NCBI RefSeq assembly: GCF_000328525.1 | Contig: NC_019964.1 | Location: 2,728,001 to 2,792,000 of the forward strand | Length of the DNA: 64,000 nt | Reading direction: 5' to 3' | DNA from: Halovivax ruber XH-70 | GTDB lineage: Archaea; Halobacteriota; Halobacteria; Halobacteriales; Natrialbaceae | In this document: positions 18,369 to 27,016 of the stretch, piece after piece | Numbering within the stretch: the stretch's first letter is position 1 | Layout of the letters: every line of letters begins with the position of its first letter | Program-made: the position numbers and the translations under genes | Notes under the pieces: model-generated | What the model saw: the letters and a program-made list of their open reading frames with translations, nothing else | The model's database searches: none | What the model was told of the DNA's origin: nothing

Positions 18369-18376
18369 ACACGTGT
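18369..18376. promoter_or_regulatory. Palindrome between vapB TATA box and start codon
   Basis: ACACGTGT, a perfect 8-bp palindrome placed between the TATA box and the vapB ATG, where a repressor would block the transcription start. Autoregulation by the VapBC complex is usual for the family; binding here is inference. Confidence 0.35.
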
Positions 18377-18380
18377 ATGC

Positions 18381-18626
18381 ATGGGCGAAACGGAGTACCG
18401 GAACGTCAGGCTTACCGCAGACGCCTACCAGCGGCTCAAAGATCGGAAACAGCCTGGCGAGTCGTTCTCGGATACGGTCGAGCGCATCGCCGGCGAACGG
18501 TCACTCCTCGAGCTGGCGGGCCTCGTCTCGGACGAGGAAGCGGCGGAGATGCGAGACGCCATTCGAACACGAGAGGAACGCTCACGGGACCAACTCGATC
18601 GCTACGTCGAGGAACTCGACTCGTGA
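18381..18626 (+). CDS. vapB: VapB-type antitoxin
   Basis: 81 residues. Short N-terminal DNA-binding part (ETEYRNVRLTADAYQRLKDRKQPGESFSDTVERIAG), the ribbon-helix-helix pattern with R-L-T at the strand, then a toxin-binding helical tail. Same pattern as the haloarchaeal DUF7557/VapB family. It overlaps vapC by GTGA (vapC start GTG 18623, vapB stop TGA 18624), typical of tight toxin-antitoxin coupling. Confidence 0.88.
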   Translation: MGETEYRNVRLTADAYQRLKDRKQPGESFSDTVERIAGERSLLELAGLVSDEEAAEMRDAIRTREERSRDQLDRYVEELDS

Positions 18627-19015
18627 TCGTCGATACGAACATCCTCATTCGAATTCTACAGAACGACCAGCAGGCGATCGCGAAAGTCGCCGACATCGAA
18701 GCACAGGTCGGGCAGGTGCGGCTCTCGGCCATGTCGGAGTTCGAACTGTATCACAGCATCGAACGAGTCGACAACGCGACGGAACGCCGTCAGGCAATCG
18801 AGGCTGTGCTCGACACGAAAACGACGTACCCGGCCGATTCGACCGTCATGAAAAAAGCCGGTCGAATCGATGGACAGCTGACGGCCGCCGGCCGCGAGAT
18901 CGGACTGGCTGATACGGTGATCGCCGCGACCGCACTGGTGCACGAGGAACCGCTCCTCACGGAGAACGTACGCCATTTCGATCGAATCGATGAATTACGT
19001 GTCGAATCCTACTGA
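18623..19015 (+). CDS. vapC: VapC toxin, PIN-domain ribonuclease
   Basis: About 130 residues from GTG 18623 (MIVDTNILIRIL). PIN-domain acidic residues: Asp4 in VDTNI, Glu in SEFELYHSIE, Asp in GLADTVIAATALVHEEPLLTENVRHF. These hold Mg2+ for RNA cleavage. VapB binds and blocks the site. Overlapping gene pair, so a functional module with vapB. Confidence 0.9.
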   Translation: MIVDTNILIRILQNDQQAIAKVADIEAQVGQVRLSAMSEFELYHSIERVDNATERRQAIEAVLDTKTTYPADSTVMKKAGRIDGQLTAAGREIGLADTVIAATALVHEEPLLTENVRHFDRIDELRVESY

Positions 19016-19045
19016 GGAGTACGACCCGACGCCCCCAGACCGAAT

Positions 19046-20437
19046 ATGACTACAGCGCGAGACACAGCCGACGCGACGAACGACGAACCGGACCACGTCG
19101 TCACGGCGTTCCTCCGGAATCGCGGGGAGATCCTCGTCTGCAAACGGAGCGACGCCGTGGGAACCTACCCCGGCGCCTGGGGCGGCGTCTCCGGGTTCGC
19201 CGAGGACGAGCCGGACGAGCAGGTGTGGCGCGAAATCGACGAGGAGACTGGACTGACCGCCGACGAGATGTCACTGGTCCGCGCCGGGCGACCGGTGTCG
19301 GTCTCGGATCCAGAGATCGATCGCGAGTGGGTCGTCCACCCGTACCTCTTCGACGCAGCGTCGCGCGAGATCGACCTGAGCGAGGAACACACCGAGGCGG
19401 CGTGGATCCCGCCGACGGCGCTCGCGGGCGACGACGCGGCGGGCGCGTCAGGAACGACCGAGCGCGAGACCGTGCCGAAGCTCTGGGCGACCTACGAACG
19501 AGTCGCACCGACGGTTCGCTCGATCGCGGCGGACGACGACCACGGGGCCGCCTGGCTCTCCATCCGCGCGATGGAAGTGCTCAGGGACCGGGCCGGTCTC
19601 CTGCTCAGAGAGCGGGCAGCGACTGCGGACGCCGAACCTGACTCGGAATCGGCTGTGGACCCGGACGGCGAATGGGACGAACTCGCGGCGGTGGGCAACC
19701 GACTGCTCGAAAGTCGCCCCAGCATGGCCGTCCTCCGTAACCGCGTCAACCAGGTGATGGCCGAAGCGTCGACTGATGGCGAAGCCAGTGCGGAAACTGA
19801 CACGCCAGACGCGGGTTCGGTACTCGAAGCCGCCGTCGACGGGATCGAACGAGCGGTCGCCGCGGATGCAGACGCGGCCGGCCGCGCGACCGAGGTTGTG
19901 ACTGGGCGACTCCTGACACTCTCGTGGTCCGGAACCGTCCACGACGCTATCCTCGCGGGCGAACCCGATCGGGTCTTCGTCGCGGCGTCCCAACCCGGGA
20001 GGGAAGGTGTCGCGACGGCAGAGACGCTGGCGGACGCAACCGCCGTCACGCTCTGTCCCGACGCCGCGGTGGCGCACGTCCTCGCCGAGGAAGGGATCGA
20101 CGCCGTCCTCGTCGGTGCCGACACGATCCTCCCGGACGGCCGCGTGGTGAACAAGACGGGAACGCGCGCCGCCACGCTCGCCGCCGCCCGCGAGGACGTT
20201 CCAGTCTACGCCGTCGCCGCGAGCGACAAGATCTCGACGCGTGAGACGGTCAACCTGGAGTCCGGCGATCGGACGGACGTCTACGACGGCGACGCACGGA
20301 TCGACGTGACGAATCCCACGTTCGACGTGACACCCGCCGACTGCGTCACCGGCATCGTCACCGACCGGGGCATCCTCGAACCGGCCGACACCGAGCGTAT
20401 CGCGGCCGAATTCCGCGAGAACGAAACCTGGAGCTGA
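19046..20437 (+). CDS. NUDIX hydrolase fused to eIF2B-like sugar-phosphate isomerase domain
   Basis: 463 residues with two domains. Residues about 15-145: NUDIX (RNRGEILVCKRSDAVGTYPGAWGGVSGFAEDEPDEQVWREIDEETGL, box G-x5-E-x7-REIDEETGL). Residues about 205-463: eIF2B-alpha/ribose-1,5-bisphosphate isomerase fold (TEVVTGRLLTLSWSGTVHDAI, VLVGADTILPDGRVVNKTGT, AASDKIS, NPTFDVTPADCVTGIVT), with the family Asp in GADTI and the NKTGT motif. Relatives take part in nucleotide salvage or act as regulatory paralogues of R15P isomerase. The fusion suggests a NUDIX product is fed to the isomerase, but neither substrate is known. Confidence 0.85.
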   Translation: MTTARDTADATNDEPDHVVTAFLRNRGEILVCKRSDAVGTYPGAWGGVSGFAEDEPDEQVWREIDEETGLTADEMSLVRAGRPVSVSDPEIDREWVVHPYLFDAASREIDLSEEHTEAAWIPPTALAGDDAAGASGTTERETVPKLWATYERVAPTVRSIAADDDHGAAWLSIRAMEVLRDRAGLLLRERAATADAEPDSESAVDPDGEWDELAAVGNRLLESRPSMAVLRNRVNQVMAEASTDGEASAETDTPDAGSVLEAAVDGIERAVAADADAAGRATEVVTGRLLTLSWSGTVHDAILAGEPDRVFVAASQPGREGVATAETLADATAVTLCPDAAVAHVLAEEGIDAVLVGADTILPDGRVVNKTGTRAATLAAAREDVPVYAVAASDKISTRETVNLESGDRTDVYDGDARIDVTNPTFDVTPADCVTGIVTDRGILEPADTERIAAEFRENETWS

Positions 20438-20653
20438 CGACTCTCGGTCTCGGACCGATCGCGTCATCCCTCCTGGGGCGGAAGCGACACACCGAAACCG
20501 GTCGGCCGCGAACGGGCCCACGGGCGGCCGTGACGAGCAGTTACCCCCACCGAGCCCCGTGTGACGAGGGATTTTCCCGAGCCGCCCGTTCCCAGACCCG
20601 CGAGCGACGGCCGTCTTCGCAGCCGGCTCCGGGCGAGCTAACGGTGGGCAACC

Positions 20654-21571
20654 TTACGACCGAGCGCGCGACACCTCGGCCCGGAGCGCCCGGTGTTTGA
20701 CCAGGGCGAAACCGACGAGGATGACCCCGAAGCCGACGATCGTCCGGAACGTGACCGCTTCGTCGAGCAGTAGCCATCCACCGATCGCCGCGGCGACCGG
20801 CGCCGCGTACCCGACGAGGTTGACCTCGACGGGGCCGACCCGGTCCAGCAGTGCGAAGTAAATCAGGTAGCCGACGCCGGCCGCGACCACGGCGAGGTAG
20901 GCGAGACCGACGAGCGCCGACTGGGTCCAGACGGCAGCGGAAAAATCCTGACCGGGAATGGCGACCGCGACGACGTGTAGAATCGCCGCGCCGACGAGCA
21001 TCATCCAGGCCTGCATGCTCTGGACGGGCAGCGTCGTCCGTGTGCGACGCGTGAGGACGGCCCCCAGGGCGAACGCGGCGGCTGCGAGAAAGACCAGGAA
21101 GCCGCCGACGCTGCGCGCCGCCGTAAGCGAGCCCGGATCGGGGTCGGCGACGACGATCGCCCCGACGAGCCCGACGACGAGTCCCGCTGCACCGAGGCGA
21201 GAGATGGCTTCCTCGGGGAGAGCGAGACGAGCGAACGCCGCGGCGAGAATCGGGTCGAGACTGACGATGACGGCCGCGACTGCGCTGGTCACGTACTGCT
21301 GGCCGGCGAAGAGGAACGCGTGATGCGCGGCGACGAACAGCAACCCGCCGAGTCCGACGTTGAGCCAGTCCGCGCGTGAGTTCGGGACCCAGTGGCGGGT
21401 CGACCACGCCGCATACCCGAGCAGGAGTAGTCCCGCCACGTCGAAGCGCAGCGCCGCCAGGAGAACCGGCGGCACGTCGGCGACCGCCGCTCTCGTCGCG
21501 ACGAACGAGAGTCCCCACAGCGTCGCGAGGAGGACGAAGAGTCCGGCCGTGGCGTAGCGATCGCGGGACAC
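20654..21571 (-). CDS. EamA/DMT-superfamily drug/metabolite transporter
   Basis: 305 residues with about ten hydrophobic helices in two EamA halves (each about 140 residues), the second around AWMMLVGAAILHVVAVAIPG and GVGYLIYFALLDRVGPVEVNLVGYAAPVAAAIGGWLLLDEAVTF. The motif LGLSFVATRAAVADVPPVLLAALRFDVAGLLLL opens the first half. Inner-membrane transporter, substrate unknown. It is divergent from a hypothetical gene across an array of 22-bp repeats. Confidence 0.9.
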   Translation of the reverse strand: MSRDRYATAGLFVLLATLWGLSFVATRAAVADVPPVLLAALRFDVAGLLLLGYAAWSTRHWVPNSRADWLNVGLGGLLFVAAHHAFLFAGQQYVTSAVAAVIVSLDPILAAAFARLALPEEAISRLGAAGLVVGLVGAIVVADPDPGSLTAARSVGGFLVFLAAAAFALGAVLTRRTRTTLPVQSMQAWMMLVGAAILHVVAVAIPGQDFSAAVWTQSALVGLAYLAVVAAGVGYLIYFALLDRVGPVEVNLVGYAAPVAAAIGGWLLLDEAVTFRTIVGFGVILVGFALVKHRALRAEVSRARS

Positions 21572-21604
21572 GATTTCGAGTCACGCCGAATTATCAAAAA
21601 TATT

Positions 21605-21718
21605 ACCATCGTGTTGAGACGCCTCACCATACCACAGTCGAGGCGACGTGCGACCACAGTTGGAACGACGTGTGACCACAGTCGAGACGGCGTGCGACCG
21701 CAGCCCGGACAGCCCATG
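21605..21718. repeat. Degenerate 22-bp tandem repeat array
   Basis: Three good consecutive 22-bp units start at 21631, 21653 and 21675 (each begins ACCACAGT and ends G-C-G or G-T-G), a fourth degenerate unit starts at 21697, and a looser one with a 4-bp shift precedes at 21605. It occupies the gap between the divergent transporter and hypothetical genes. The unit length is not a multiple of three and no frame is maintained, so it is not coding. Confidence 0.8.
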
Positions 21719-21804
21719 AGACGGCACACGGGTCACCAGAGGTCGGACCGTTCGACAGCGCCGGTCCACCCACAGTTACGTACTCAGGAAACGGAGGCGG
21801 GCAC

Positions 21805-22659
21805 ATGCACGCCGTCCTGACCGGCGACGCCGATCTCGCTCGTGAGTCACCGACGGAGTCCGTCTCGTATTTCGTCGACCAGGTCGATGGAACGCGATCG
21901 GAACCGCTCCCCGGAACCACCGCAGTCGTCGCCTGCTGGGGCGACACCGCTGCAGTCGAACGAGACCCCACACGGGCCGCCGTCAGCGTTGACGGCACCC
22001 GGGCGACACCGGACGCCGAGGGCCACCACTGGGGGACCGTCTGTCCGACCGACGAGGCCTACCGCGGGCAGTTGCTCGACCGAATCGCGACCGTAGGCGC
22101 GAACGGCGATGTCCGCCTGACGACGGTCGGCTTCCCCGGACACGAGTTCTGCCACTGCGAGCGCTGTGACGACCAGTTCGCGGCAAGCGACCATCACGAT
22201 CGGGCGGGCTGGCGAGCGAGCGTACTCACGGACTTCGTCGCCGATACCGCCGACCGGGTCGGCGGTGACCTGTCCGTCACGCTGTACCCGGATCCCTACC
22301 CCGGGGCGAGCCGTGCACGGACCGGGCTCGACCCCGCGGCGCTCGAACCCCACGTCGACGAATTCGTCGTACCGCTCTGTGGAAACTACGAGACACCGTA
22401 CTGGGTCGAAACGCTGGCCCGCGGGTTCGGCACGGAGCTAAGCGGGCTGGACACCAGCATCTCTGTCCAGCTTTCCGTCGACGGGACCGACGTCGACCGA
22501 CTTCACGACGTAACGCGGATGGTCGAGCCCCACTGCGATCGAATCGTCTACGGAACGTTCCCCGAGGACGTCGACACCGTGGAAGCCGTGCTGGACAGAC
22601 AACGTGCGAACGATGCGGTGGTACAGGCGTACGGACGGATGAGGGCGAGGAACCCGTAA
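21805..22659 (+). CDS. Hypothetical TIM-barrel-like protein
   Basis: 284 residues, no family certain. Notable features: HHWGTVCPTDEAYRGQLLDRIA, FPGHEFCHCERCDDQFAASDHH (a CxCxxC cluster typical of some uncharacterised glycosidase-like TIM-barrel families), SVTLYPDPYPG and DRIVYGTFPEDVDT. Weak resemblance to glycoside-hydrolase-like uncharacterised proteins; catalytic carboxylates cannot be chosen. It is followed by a HAD gene about 50 bp away on the same strand, probably one transcript. Confidence 0.65.
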   Translation: MHAVLTGDADLARESPTESVSYFVDQVDGTRSEPLPGTTAVVACWGDTAAVERDPTRAAVSVDGTRATPDAEGHHWGTVCPTDEAYRGQLLDRIATVGANGDVRLTTVGFPGHEFCHCERCDDQFAASDHHDRAGWRASVLTDFVADTADRVGGDLSVTLYPDPYPGASRARTGLDPAALEPHVDEFVVPLCGNYETPYWVETLARGFGTELSGLDTSISVQLSVDGTDVDRLHDVTRMVEPHCDRIVYGTFPEDVDTVEAVLDRQRANDAVVQAYGRMRARNP

Positions 22660-22711
22660 CGAGGTGGACCGGATCGAAACGATCACGGCGACTGACTGTG
22701 CACTCGGATTC

Positions 22712-23377
22712 GTGTCTGTCTACGACGCGATCCTGTTCGACAACGACGGGGTGCTCGTCGACCCCCCGGGAATCGAAACCAAAACCGCGGCGACGAAGGC
22801 GGCGTTCGCCGCGGTCGGCGTGACGGAGCCGGATCCGGCCGACGTCGACGCGATCCTCTCGGGACCAACCGAGGCCGAACTCGAGGCCTGCTGTGCCCGC
22901 TACGGCCTCGACCCGGAATCGTTCTGGCGGGCTCGGGAACGCCACGACGAAGACTCGCAACTCGAGGCGTTTCGCGCCGGGGAACGATCGGTGTACGACG
23001 ATATTGGCGCTCTTCGGGACGTACGGCGCCCGCGCGGCGTCGTCAGCAACAACCACCACTCGACGATCGAATTCGTCCTCTCGCACTTCGAGCTGGAACC
23101 GCTGTTCGACTGTTACTACGGTCGCCCGATGACGATCGAGAGTCTCTCGCGGAAGAAACCGAATCCACATTACGTCGAACGCGCCGTGGCTGACCTCGGG
23201 GTGACGTCCGCGCTGTACGTCGGTGACAGCGAGAGCGACGTGGTCGCCGCCGATCGTGCCGGCCTGGACTCGGCGTTCGTCCGCCGATCACACAACCGAC
23301 GCGCGGCGCTCTCCGTCGAGCCCGACTACGAGATCGAGTCGCTCCGGGCCGTGCCCGCCATCGTCTCTGGGTCGTGA
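22712..23377 (+). CDS. HAD-superfamily hydrolase (phosphoglycolate phosphatase-like)
   Basis: About 221 residues from GTG 22712 (MSVYDAILFDNDGVLVD). HAD motif I FDNDG (DxD), motif II SNN, motif III KKPNPHYV, motif IV GDSESDVVAADRAG. Cap domain lies between residues about 15 and 90. A GTG at 22664 would add 16 residues unlike HAD family members, so I chose 22712. It dephosphorylates small metabolites; substrate not known. Confidence 0.85.
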   Translation: MSVYDAILFDNDGVLVDPPGIETKTAATKAAFAAVGVTEPDPADVDAILSGPTEAELEACCARYGLDPESFWRARERHDEDSQLEAFRAGERSVYDDIGALRDVRRPRGVVSNNHHSTIEFVLSHFELEPLFDCYYGRPMTIESLSRKKPNPHYVERAVADLGVTSALYVGDSESDVVAADRAGLDSAFVRRSHNRRAALSVEPDYEIESLRAVPAIVSGS

Positions 23378-23562
23378 TCGTCGGCGTGGCGAATCATCTT
23401 CGACGCCGACGCCGCGGATGGCGGCGAAATCGGTCGGGAGTAGCAGACTATTGCAATCTCGAGCGAGAAACGAGGGGCCCGGCGAGCGGTGTGGCAGTTA
23501 GCGGTTCGATGTAGTGGGGTACTGAGTAGTGGGCTGCGCCTACGGCGGTTCGCCCGTCGCGT

Positions 23563-23976
23563 CTAGAGCCCGATGTTCAGTGCATAGGGCCAGGTCGCAG
23601 AGGCGACAGCGAGGAAGGCCAGCGCCGCACCGGCGCCGTAGACGTTCTTGAGGAAGGCCGTCATCTCGTTCTGGGCCTCCTCACCCTCCATGCGCCAGAA
23701 GTCGTGCATCGTCACGGCGGCGACGAGCAAGAACGCGGCGAGTGCGCCGGCACCGAGCGTCGGGAAGACACCCGCGATGAGCGAGAGGCCGCCGAGGACG
23801 AGCAGGGCGCCGCTGCCGAGCACCGAGAGTTTCGGCGCCGGGAGGCCCTTGAATTCGGCGTAGCCGGCCATTCCTTCGACATCCATGAAGTGGTTCAGGC
23901 CCATGAACGCGAGCGTCCCGCCGAAGAGGACACGAGCGAGGAGGAAGGCGACCTCCATCGGTGTGGATTCGAACAT
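23563..23976 (-). CDS. DoxX-family membrane protein
   Basis: 137 residues, four membrane helices (for example LLARVLFGGTLAFMGLNHF, LSVLGSGALLVLGGLSLI, and ALAAFLLVAAVTMHDFW), typical of DoxX, a membrane protein linked to thiosulfate:quinone reduction or oxidative stress in relatives. Its ATG overlaps the stop of a 35-residue ORF (TGATG), so translation may depend on it. Confidence 0.9.
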   Translation of the reverse strand: MFESTPMEVAFLLARVLFGGTLAFMGLNHFMDVEGMAGYAEFKGLPAPKLSVLGSGALLVLGGLSLIAGVFPTLGAGALAAFLLVAAVTMHDFWRMEGEEAQNEMTAFLKNVYGAGAALAFLAVASATWPYALNIGL

Positions 23977-24083
23977 CAGTCGGCCACCTCCAGCGTGGGC
24001 GTGCTGGTTCCGTCATGGGCAGCCGATCGAGACAGGTCGAGACGATCCGCCGAGTGCGACGGACGCGTCGTGGGAACGGTCAT
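23976..24083 (-). CDS. Putative leaderless 35-residue protein upstream of doxX
   Basis: ATG at 24083, stop TGA whose last base is the A of the doxX ATG (TGATG), about 35 residues: a Thr/Ser/Asp-rich peptide beginning MTVPTTRPSHS and ending TPTLEVAD. A TATA box (GTATATAC, minus strand 24116-24109) lies about 28 nt before the ATG, giving a leaderless mRNA that begins at this start codon. The location and coupling support translation; family not recognised. Confidence 0.5.
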   Translation of the reverse strand: MTVPTTRPSHSADRLDLSRSAAHDGTSTPTLEVAD

Positions 24084-24108
24084 GCAACTACTGAGAGGGG
24101 CCACGAGA

Positions 24109-24116
24109 GTATATAC
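24109..24116 (-). promoter_or_regulatory. TATA box of the small-ORF/doxX transcript
   Basis: GTATATAC (a palindrome) about 28 nt upstream of the ATG at 24083, the spacing of a leaderless haloarchaeal promoter. Confidence 0.6.
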
Positions 24117-24247
24117 GTTCTCGGACATTTGTGAAATGAAGTAACACCGGTGTAACCGCAGGATCGACTGGAGCGATTACCGCGGGACGGGGCACCACCA
24201 CCGGACGAACCGAGAAGAACGGAGGACGACCCGGGAGGAACGAAGCG

Positions 24248-24865
24248 CTAGAAGAATTTGAACAGGTCGTCGCGTGCCGCCTCGTGAAGGTGCGTCCGGA
24301 CGGCCTCGGTGAGCGGATCGATCGACCCGCGTTTGGCACAGATGGGCGCGATCGTGTCCTGCCACTGTTTCCAGGGCGGGTGCAGGCCGAGTCGGTCGCA
24401 GAGGTCGTCGAGGCGCTCGTCGCGGTCGTCGACCTTGTCCATCTTGTTGACGGCGACGACGGTCGGAATCCCGAGGTCCCGGAGGAAGTGAAACATCTCG
24501 ACGTCGTAGGGGATCGAGTCCGGCCCGGAGTGACGGTCGATGATGTCGATCACGCTCTTGCCGTCGACGACGAGCACGCCGACGAGAATGTGTTCGGCGT
24601 ACTCCTCGACGTAGCGCACCACGTCGGTCTTGATCTGTTCGCGTCGCTCCTCCTCGACGCCGCTCATGAAGCCGAACCCGGGGAGGTCGGTGAGGACGAA
24701 GTCCTCCGCGGCCCAGTCGTAGTGATTGGGCTGGCGCGTCACGCCCGGTTTGCCGCCCGTTGCAACCGCGTGGCCGGTGAGTTCGCGCATGAGCGTCGAC
24801 TTCCCGACGTTCGACCGCCCGACGAGAACGACCTCGGCGTCGCGATCCGGCCGACCTTCGAACAT
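24248..24865 (-). CDS. engB: Ribosome-biogenesis GTPase EngB
   Basis: About 205 residues from ATG 24865 ([23 protein letters not shown]). G1 GRSNVGKS, G3 DLPGFGFM, G4 NKMD ([10 protein letters not shown]). Assembles the large ribosomal subunit. A start nine codons upstream (24892) is possible but gives an unlikely MPRPCLSSG leader. Divergent from the DUF389 gene. Confidence 0.92.
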   Translation of the reverse strand: MFEGRPDRDAEVVLVGRSNVGKSTLMRELTGHAVATGGKPGVTRQPNHYDWAAEDFVLTDLPGFGFMSGVEEERREQIKTDVVRYVEEYAEHILVGVLVVDGKSVIDIIDRHSGPDSIPYDVEMFHFLRDLGIPTVVAVNKMDKVDDRDERLDDLCDRLGLHPPWKQWQDTIAPICAKRGSIDPLTEAVRTHLHEAARDDLFKFF

Positions 24866-25035
24866 ACCGGAAGACAGGCAGGGGCGAGGCATAAGTGACG
24901 CGACCGATCATCGACGCCGGTGGGCGGGCCGAACCGATCGGTTGGATGGCTGGTCCGGAACGGAACGCTCGTCATCCGGGTACCCCGGCTGGGGACCCCA
25001 ACTTATGTGGGTCCCCTTCGTCTGTCCGGACGATC

Positions 25036-26457
25036 GTGCGACTCGTCCAGTTGACCGTGCCGACGGGCTCTCGCGAGGCCATCACTGGCGTCCTCGACGA
25101 CCGTGAGATCGACTACGTCGTGACCGAGGAGACGAGCAGTCGACGCTACACCGCCGTGATCTACTTCCCGCTCCCGAAGGCGGCCGTCGAGCCGGTGCTC
25201 GACGAACTCGGCGAGCAGGGCGTTCCCGAGGACGCGTACACCGTCGTCCTCGAGGCCGAGACCGTCATATCGAGGCGGTTCGACCGACTCAAGGAGGCCT
25301 ACGAGAGTGACGACGTCGACGAAGACCGCATCGCGCGCCAGGAGTTGCTGAGCGAGGCACAGTCCCTGACGCCGACGCGGTCGATCTACGTCGCGATGAC
25401 GATCATCAGCGCCGTCGTCGCCACCGCCGGCCTCTTCCTCGACTCGCCGGCCGTCGTCGTCGGCTCGATGGTCATCGCGCCGCTTATCGGCCCCGCCCTC
25501 GGGGCCAGCGTCGGCTCGGTCCTGAACGACGAGACGCTCTTCCGGAAGAGTCTCGTGTACCAGGCGCTTGGCGTCGGCCTCGCGATCGCCGCTGCCACGT
25601 TCTTCGCGCTCCTCGTCAACGTAACCAACATCGTCCCATCCAGCCTCGAACTCACCGAAGTCGGGGAGATCAACGAGCGGCTCGCGCCGGACCTGCTCGC
25701 GCTGGCCATCGCGCTCGGCGCCGGCATCGCCGGGATGGTGAGTATCTCGACGGGGCTGGCGACGGCGCTGGTCGGCGTCATGATCGCCGCAGCCCTCATC
25801 CCGCCCGCCGCGGCCGCCGGCATCGCGATCGCCTGGGGCGAGCCAGCAGCGGCCCTTGGGGCGACGACGCTTGTCTTCGTGAACGTCCTCTCGGTCAACC
25901 TCGCCGGGCTCGTGACGCTGTGGTACGCCGGCTATCGGCCGGAGGGGCTGTGGAACCTGGGGCCAACCGAGAGCCGGGTCCGCCGTCGGGTGATCGGGCT
26001 CGTCGTCATCGTCGGAATCTTCGCGCTCTTCCTCGGCGGCATCACCTACGCTTCCTACCAGGTCTCGACGTTCGAACAGGATGCGAGGGAGGAGGTGGAG
26101 GCCGTCCTCGCCGAGGACGACGCCGCCCAGTTGTTAGACCTCAGCGTCGAACTCGACGAGAGCCTTCCCGTCCGCGAGCCCTCGAGGGTAATCGTCACCG
26201 TCGGCGCGCCACCTGGGGAGGTCGATCCGACGCTCGCCGCGGCGATTCGCGAACGCGTCGCCGAACAGGCGGCCAGCGACGTCTCCGTCCAGGTCCGCTA
26301 CATCGCCATCGCCGAGGCCGATCCACCGGCGACAGGAGCAGACAACGAGACGAACGAGACGGCCGAATCCGTCGAACCGCCGGTTCCCAGAGCGCCGACG
26401 GGGCCGCCTCGGATCGGAGTGAGCGGTGCTCGCCCGGTCCTCGGTCCGGGCCGGTAG
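25036..26457 (+). CDS. TIGR00341/DUF389 membrane protein
   Basis: About 473 residues from GTG 25036 (MRLVQLTVPTGSREAITGVLD). N-terminal ACT-like cytoplasmic part (about 80 residues), then a set of hydrophobic helices (SIYVAMTIISAVVATAGLFLDSPAVVVGSMVIAPLIGPALGASVGSVL, GAGIAGMVSISTGLATALVGVMIAAALIPPAAAAGIAIAWGEPAAALGATTLVFVNVLSVN) and a C-terminal soluble tail. The family is conserved, with unknown function. The frame is open to 24895 but the N-terminal extra is unlike the family. Confidence 0.85.
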   Translation: MRLVQLTVPTGSREAITGVLDDREIDYVVTEETSSRRYTAVIYFPLPKAAVEPVLDELGEQGVPEDAYTVVLEAETVISRRFDRLKEAYESDDVDEDRIARQELLSEAQSLTPTRSIYVAMTIISAVVATAGLFLDSPAVVVGSMVIAPLIGPALGASVGSVLNDETLFRKSLVYQALGVGLAIAAATFFALLVNVTNIVPSSLELTEVGEINERLAPDLLALAIALGAGIAGMVSISTGLATALVGVMIAAALIPPAAAAGIAIAWGEPAAALGATTLVFVNVLSVNLAGLVTLWYAGYRPEGLWNLGPTESRVRRRVIGLVVIVGIFALFLGGITYASYQVSTFEQDAREEVEAVLAEDDAAQLLDLSVELDESLPVREPSRVIVTVGAPPGEVDPTLAAAIRERVAEQAASDVSVQVRYIAIAEADPPATGADNETNETAESVEPPVPRAPTGPPRIGVSGARPVLGPGR

Positions 26458-26502
26458 GCCTATACTCGTTCCCCGGCGAATCGGGACCGACGAGGCATAC
26501 CC

Positions 26503-26952
26503 GTGCGTGAATCGATCGTCCAGTTGATACTGTTCGTCGCGATCGTCTCGGTGACCGCCGTCGCCGTGGGGACGATCGTCACACAGTCCGGCCACCTCGC
26601 GGATTCGATCGGTGGAGAGAGCGACCGGCGCGTCGCCTCGCTCGAGACGGACGTGGACATCGTCAACGACCCGGCGACGGACGCGTACGATCCCGACGCG
26701 GCCGGCGGCGACGGGGGTGTCGTCGTCTACGTCAAGAACGTCGGTGACGAGAGCCTAGAGCCCGCCTCGCTCGACGTGCTACTCGACGGCGAGTACCAGC
26801 CCGCGACGAACACGTCGGTTCCCAACGGCGATGGCTGGCGCCCCGGGACGACACTTCGCATGACGATTCCGGGCGACCCGGGTGCCGGTTCTCACCGCGT
26901 GCTCGTGCGGATTCACGACGCCGACGCGCGGCTCACGTTCGAACGTGCCTGA
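26503..26952 (+). CDS. Orphan ArlG/FlaG-like archaellar protein
   Basis: 149 residues from GTG 26503. One N-terminal membrane helix (residues about 5-28, IVQLILFVAIVSVTAVAVGTIV) then a beta-sandwich-like domain: VVVYVKNVGDESLEPASLDVLLDGEY and RMTIPGDPGAGSHRVLVRIHD. This is the pattern of ArlG (FlaG), which builds the pseudo-periplasmic filament stator of the archaellum. No archaellum or chemotaxis gene is near; it is convergent with a GMP reductase-family gene. It may be an ArlG paralogue or another pilin-like protein. Confidence 0.6.
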   Translation: MRESIVQLILFVAIVSVTAVAVGTIVTQSGHLADSIGGESDRRVASLETDVDIVNDPATDAYDPDAAGGDGGVVVYVKNVGDESLEPASLDVLLDGEYQPATNTSVPNGDGWRPGTTLRMTIPGDPGAGSHRVLVRIHDADARLTFERA

Positions 26953-27016
26953 GTGACCCCCTAACCCCTGTCGATGTCCTGGCGGATGCCGAGACGGGTG
27001 TGTCGACCGCGACGGC

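Noticed and set aside
18245-18382. Extended cofE start at 18382
   Set aside because: Crosses the cofE TATA box and the vapB promoter; ATG 18244 has leaderless spacing and family fit.
24866-24892. Nine-codon longer start for engB
   Set aside because: MPRPCLSSG is not seen in the family, and ATG 24865 fits EngB better.
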